Source of the DNA: Syntrophales bacterium
Lineage (GTDB): Bacteria; Desulfobacterota; Syntrophia; Syntrophales; UBA2210
Direction of reading: 5' to 3'
Length of the DNA: 8,645 nucleotides
Assembly: GCA_028715865.1 (NCBI GenBank)
Contig: JAQUQY010000053.1
Span: 1-8,645, forward strand
Shown: positions 5,438-8,645 of the stretch, piece after piece
Numbering within the stretch: the first letter of the stretch is position 1
Layout of the letters: the number at the start of each line of letters is the position of its first letter
Program-made: the position numbers and the translations under genes
Notes under the pieces: model-generated
Seen by the model: only the letters and a program-made list of their open reading frames with translations
The model's database searches: none
What the model was told of the DNA's origin: nothing

Positions 5438-5797
5438 ATGCCAAGAGTAAAAAGAAGTGTGGCTTCAAGGAAAAAGCGCCGTAAGATACTCAAGCTTGCC
5501 AAGGGGTATTTCGGTGCCCGCGGGAGGCTTTACCGCATCGCCACGGAGTCGGTAAACCGCGCCATGGCCTTCGCCTACCGCGATCGGAAAGTCCGGAAAC
5601 GGGATTTCAGAAAGCTATGGATCGCGCGCATTAACGCCGCCGCCCGCTTGAACGGTATTTCCTACAGCAGGCTCATTGATGGTATGCGCAAACAAGGCAT
5701 AGAGCTTGACAGGAAAGTTCTTGCCCATATTGCCGTCCATGACGCGCCGGCCTTCGAGCAGATAGTCCGGACGGTCCGGGGTGAAGCGCGGGCATGA
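5438..5797 (+). CDS. rplT: Large-subunit ribosomal protein bL20
   Basis: A 119-aa protein with the invariant L20 start MPRVKRSVASRKKRRKILK, then GYFGARGRLYR, RDRKVRKRDFRKLWI and AARLNGISYSRLI. Family length is 117-120. The basic N-terminal arm threads into 23S rRNA and is needed early in 50S assembly; L20 often also represses its own operon. Start at 5438 is chosen for the conserved MPRVKR and GGAG (5427-5430) 7 nt upstream. An in-frame ATG at 5402 has its own GAGGA (5391-5395) 6 nt before it and would add 12 residues (MKPLNLYKRRHE). That extension is not part of normal L20 as far as I know. The stop overlaps the pheS start as ATGA, so pheS is probably translated by coupling. Confidence 0.97.
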   Translation: MPRVKRSVASRKKRRKILKLAKGYFGARGRLYRIATESVNRAMAFAYRDRKVRKRDFRKLWIARINAAARLNGISYSRLIDGMRKQGIELDRKVLAHIAVHDAPAFEQIVRTVRGEARA

Positions 5798-6810
5798 AAG
5801 AGGCTCTTGAAAATCTGGAGAGGGAAGCACTCTCCGAGATACAGGGAGCAGAAAAGAAGGAAGAATTCCTCGACATTCGAACCAGGTATCTCGGCCGCAA
5901 GGGGCTTCTGACGGGGATTCTTCGAAAGCTCAAGGAAATTCCTTCCGAGGACAGGCCCGCCATGGGCGACCTGTCGAACCGCATAAAAAACCGCATTTCC
6001 CGTGAAATCGAAGCGGCTCTGGAACTCTGCGAGGCTAAGGTTCGCGACGAAGGCCTTCTTCGGGATGCCATTGATGTAACCCTTCCCGGCAGGTCCGTCA
6101 CCCGCGGCAAGCTCCACCCCATATCACAGACCATGAAGGAGATATGCGCCATTTTCGGCGCCCTTGGATTTTCCGTCATGGAAGGCCCCGAGGTTGAGCT
6201 TGACTACTACAATTTCGAGGCTCTCAATATCCCCAAGGACCACCCCGCTCGCGACATGCAGGACACTTTCTATATCGCGGGCGACACGGTTCTGCGTACC
6301 CACACTTCGCCCGTCCAGGTGAGGACGATGGAAAAGCATCGCCCGCCCGTGCGAATACTGTCGCCCGGGAAAGTATATCGACCTGATTCCGATATTTCCC
6401 ATACTCCCATGTTTCACCAGGTTGAAGGGCTCCTCGTTGACAGGGGCATAAGCTTCGGCGACCTGAAGGGAGTGCTTGGGTATTTTCTGCGCGACATTTT
6501 CGGGGACAACCGGAAAGTGCGATTCCGGCCCAGCTTTTTTCCATTCACTGAACCAAGCGCCGAGGTCGATATCGAGTGTGTTATCTGCGGCGGGGAAGGA
6601 TGCCGTATCTGCGGCCAGAGCGGATGGCTTGAGATTCTGGGGTGCGGAATGGTGGACCCCGCGGTGTACCTCAACGTAGGCTATGACCCCGAAGAATACA
6701 CGGGATTTGCCTTCGGCCTCGGGGTGGAACGCATAGCCATGCTCAAGTACGGCATTACGGACATACGATTGTTTTTCGAAAACGACAAACGGTTTTTAGA
6801 TCAATTTTGA
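5794..6810 (+). CDS. pheS: Phenylalanyl-tRNA synthetase alpha subunit
   Basis: This 338-aa protein is the catalytic subunit of the (alpha-beta)2 enzyme that charges tRNA(Phe) in the cytoplasm. An N-terminal helical, coiled-coil region (about 1-85) contacts tRNA. The class II core follows from GKLHPISQTMKEI. Motif 2 is FRPSFFPFTEPS (244-255) and motif 3 is GFAFGLGVERIAML (304-317). Ala306 matches E. coli Ala294, which limits the size of the Phe pocket. Four cysteines (262, 265, 270, 273; CVICGGEGCRIC) form a zinc-knuckle-like insertion seen in many bacterial PheS proteins. The start overlaps the rplT stop by 4 nt, with GGGGTGA (5778-5784) 9 nt before it. pheT follows after 16 nt; the two subunits need equal amounts. 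No defects. Confidence 0.98.
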   Translation: MKEALENLEREALSEIQGAEKKEEFLDIRTRYLGRKGLLTGILRKLKEIPSEDRPAMGDLSNRIKNRISREIEAALELCEAKVRDEGLLRDAIDVTLPGRSVTRGKLHPISQTMKEICAIFGALGFSVMEGPEVELDYYNFEALNIPKDHPARDMQDTFYIAGDTVLRTHTSPVQVRTMEKHRPPVRILSPGKVYRPDSDISHTPMFHQVEGLLVDRGISFGDLKGVLGYFLRDIFGDNRKVRFRPSFFPFTEPSAEVDIECVICGGEGCRICGQSGWLEILGCGMVDPAVYLNVGYDPEEYTGFAFGLGVERIAMLKYGITDIRLFFENDKRFLDQF

Positions 6811-6826
6811 TAGGGTCGGAATTGCT

Positions 6827-8645
6827 ATGCTGGTCAGTTTGAAATGGCTGCGGGATTACGTTGACATAAAACTGTCCCCGGAGGAACTTGCCGAGGTTCT
6901 TACAATGGCGGGCCTTGAAGTGGAGTCAGTGACCCCCGGAGGGCCGGACTTCACCGGCGTCGTCGTATCCCGAATAACTTCCGTAATGCCTCATCCCGAT
7001 GCCGACAAGCTTGTCATCTGTGACGTCGACAGCGGAAGCGGGACCATTAGGGTGGTCTGTGGAGCGCCGAACGTGAGGGAAGGTCTCCTGGCTCCCCTTG
7101 CTCCTGTGGGAGCGACGATACCCGGAGGCTACACCGTCAAGCACACAAAGATACGCGGCCAGGATTCCCGGGGAATGCTATGCTCCGAGGAAGAGCTGGG
7201 CATCGGTGACGACTGCAGCGGGATCATGATGCTCGACGAAAGCCTGGCGCCGGGAGAGGACCTGCGAAGGGCCCTCGGTCTTGAGGACACGGTATTTGAC
7301 ATCGCCGTGACGCCCAACCGTCCAGACTGCCTGAGCATTATCGGAATTGCCAGGGAAGTGGCGGCGCTTACGGGGTCCGAACTCCGCTATCCCGACAGCA
7401 CCTGCCGGGAATCGGGCGACCCCATAGAGGCAGAGGCTTCCGTGGAAATTCATAGTCCCCATCTCTGTCCACGATACACGGCACGGCTTATAAGGAACGT
7501 AACAGTCGGTCCCTCGCCGGCCTGGGTCAGGACTCGGCTGGAAGCGGTGGGGCTCCGTTCAATCAATAATATCGTCGATGCCACGAATTTCGTGATGATG
7601 GAAACAGGACAGCCCCTGCATGCTTTCGATTACGCCTTTCTTGAAGAAGGCCGGATCGTCGTCCGTGGAGCCGAGGAAAATGAATCATTTGTTTCGCTTG
7701 ACGAGAAGACGAGAGCATTGAAGGGTGATACCCTCATGATCTGCGACGGCGTAAAACCGGTTGCCATCGCGGGCATCATGGGCGGCCTCAATTCGGAAGT
7801 CCAGGACGGAACTGATACGATACTACTTGAAAGCGCTTACTTTGATCCCGTGTCAATCCGAAAGACGGCCCGTTTGCTGGGAATGAGCACCGACGCCGCA
7901 TTCCGCTTCGAGCGCGGCGTGGATCCAGAGGGGGTGGTCAAGGCACTCGACAGGGCGGCACAACTGATATCCGATCTTTCCGGCGGGACCGTGGCTCCTG
8001 GCCTTATAGATGAATACCCGAGAACCATAGTTCCGCCACCGGTTATTACTCTGAGAACCGCTCGGGTCCGCCAGGTGCTGGGCCATTCAATAGAACCCTC
8101 CGGAATGGAATCCATTCTCCTCTCTCTGGAAATGAAAGTGGAACGCGCGGGGATGGATGATTTCAGCGTGACGCCGCCAACCTTCAGGGGTGATCTCACC
8201 CGTGAGATAGACCTCATTGAGGAGGTAGCCCGCGTCAACGGTTACGATAACATTCCTTCCACAATTCCTCACCTTGCGCCCCTGTCCCGCGCCGACAGGG
8301 AACGCGAGTCAATCGACAATCTCATTAAAAACGCCTTTACGGGCATGGGATATTCCGAGGTTATTCACTACAGCTTCACCTCTCCCGACTCCAGCCGCCT
8401 TCTCGGCTATCCCGAAAACAACGAATCCTGGCGCTTCGTAAAAATCGCTAATCCCCTGACGGAAGACGGATCGGTAATGCGCACTACCCTGGTTTATGGT
8501 CTTCTGCTGTGCGCGAAAAAAAACCTCAACCTGGGAAACAACACCCTCAAGCTTTTTGAAACAGGGAAGGTATTTATAAATACTCGTGAGGGAAGCCTTC
8601 CCCTGGAGAAAGAGCGTTTAGGGGGCCTAATAACCGGAGAACGAT
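6827..8645 (+). CDS. pheT: Phenylalanyl-tRNA synthetase beta subunit, 3' end outside window
   Basis: The frame stays open from ATG 6827 to the edge and gives 606 of the roughly 800 residues expected. It starts MLVSLKWLRDYVDI, typical of PheT. The OB-fold tRNA-binding domain follows (about 40-150; PHPDADKLVICDVD, CGAPNV, IRG..S.GMLCSE). Next come the B3/B4 region, beginning at TPNRPDCLS (162-170) and holding the usual editing centre, and the B5 domain, with TPPTFRGDLTREIDLIEEVAR near 447-467. The catalytic-like core starts at about 485 (GMGYSEVIHYSF) and reaches GKVFINTREGS before the cut. The rest of that core and the anticodon-binding domain lie beyond 8645. No frameshift is visible. GGA (6818-6820) 6 nt before the ATG is a modest ribosome site; close spacing to pheS suggests coupling. 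Confidence 0.97.
   Translation, partial: MLVSLKWLRDYVDIKLSPEELAEVLTMAGLEVESVTPGGPDFTGVVVSRITSVMPHPDADKLVICDVDSGSGTIRVVCGAPNVREGLLAPLAPVGATIPGGYTVKHTKIRGQDSRGMLCSEEELGIGDDCSGIMMLDESLAPGEDLRRALGLEDTVFDIAVTPNRPDCLSIIGIAREVAALTGSELRYPDSTCRESGDPIEAEASVEIHSPHLCPRYTARLIRNVTVGPSPAWVRTRLEAVGLRSINNIVDATNFVMMETGQPLHAFDYAFLEEGRIVVRGAEENESFVSLDEKTRALKGDTLMICDGVKPVAIAGIMGGLNSEVQDGTDTILLESAYFDPVSIRKTARLLGMSTDAAFRFERGVDPEGVVKALDRAAQLISDLSGGTVAPGLIDEYPRTIVPPPVITLRTARVRQVLGHSIEPSGMESILLSLEMKVERAGMDDFSVTPPTFRGDLTREIDLIEEVARVNGYDNIPSTIPHLAPLSRADRERESIDNLIKNAFTGMGYSEVIHYSFTSPDSSRLLGYPENNESWRFVKIANPLTEDGSVMRTTLVYGLLLCAKKNLNLGNNTLKLFETGKVFINTREGSLPLEKERLGGLITGER

Noticed and set aside
1..8645. CRISPR arrays, insertion sequences, phage or defence genes, B12 riboswitch
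   Set aside because: No direct-repeat array, transposase, terminal inverted repeats or cobalamin-riboswitch-like box was seen on either strand.

Overview
The window reads as ordinary chromosome from a moderately GC-rich bacterium. A split, B12-dependent acyl-CoA mutase sits beside the gene order thrS-infC-rpmI-rplT-pheS-pheT. That combination, and the style of the ThrS and MFS proteins, suggest an anaerobic Desulfobacterota/Syntrophia-like organism. This placement is inference; no 16S or other marker is present.

Left part (1-628, + strand): the last 27 codons of a methylmalonyl-CoA-mutase-type large subunit, then the complete small, cobalamin-binding subunit. Together they would form a two-polypeptide carbon-skeleton mutase, as used in propionate/methylmalonyl-CoA metabolism. 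The small subunit has an unusual B12 loop, so its substrate is uncertain.

Middle (629-2358): a 12-TM MFS transporter on the - strand, converging on the mutase genes, with a good sigma70-type promoter (TTGACT-17-TATCAT) at 2046-2074. Divergent to it is a complete tRNA-Val(GAC) gene, preceded by a TTGACA element and followed by a terminator-like hairpin.

Right part (2359-8645, + strand): a translation operon. thrS (threonyl-tRNA synthetase) has a structured leader containing a possible 8-codon peptide, and no Shine-Dalgarno at its own start. infC (IF3) has no ATG, GTG or TTG where its conserved N-terminus begins. It appears to start at AUA behind a perfect AAGGAGGTG, which fits the known autoregulation of IF3 through weak start codons. 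rpmI (L35) and rplT (L20) are each preceded by a leader of about 120-130 nt holding a hairpin and U-run. pheS overlaps rplT by ATGA. pheT follows after 16 nt and runs off the window.

I found no CRISPR array, insertion sequence, phage gene or clear new system. The most notable signals are translational and transcriptional control elements: the AUA start, the thrS leader, and the rpmI/rplT leaders.
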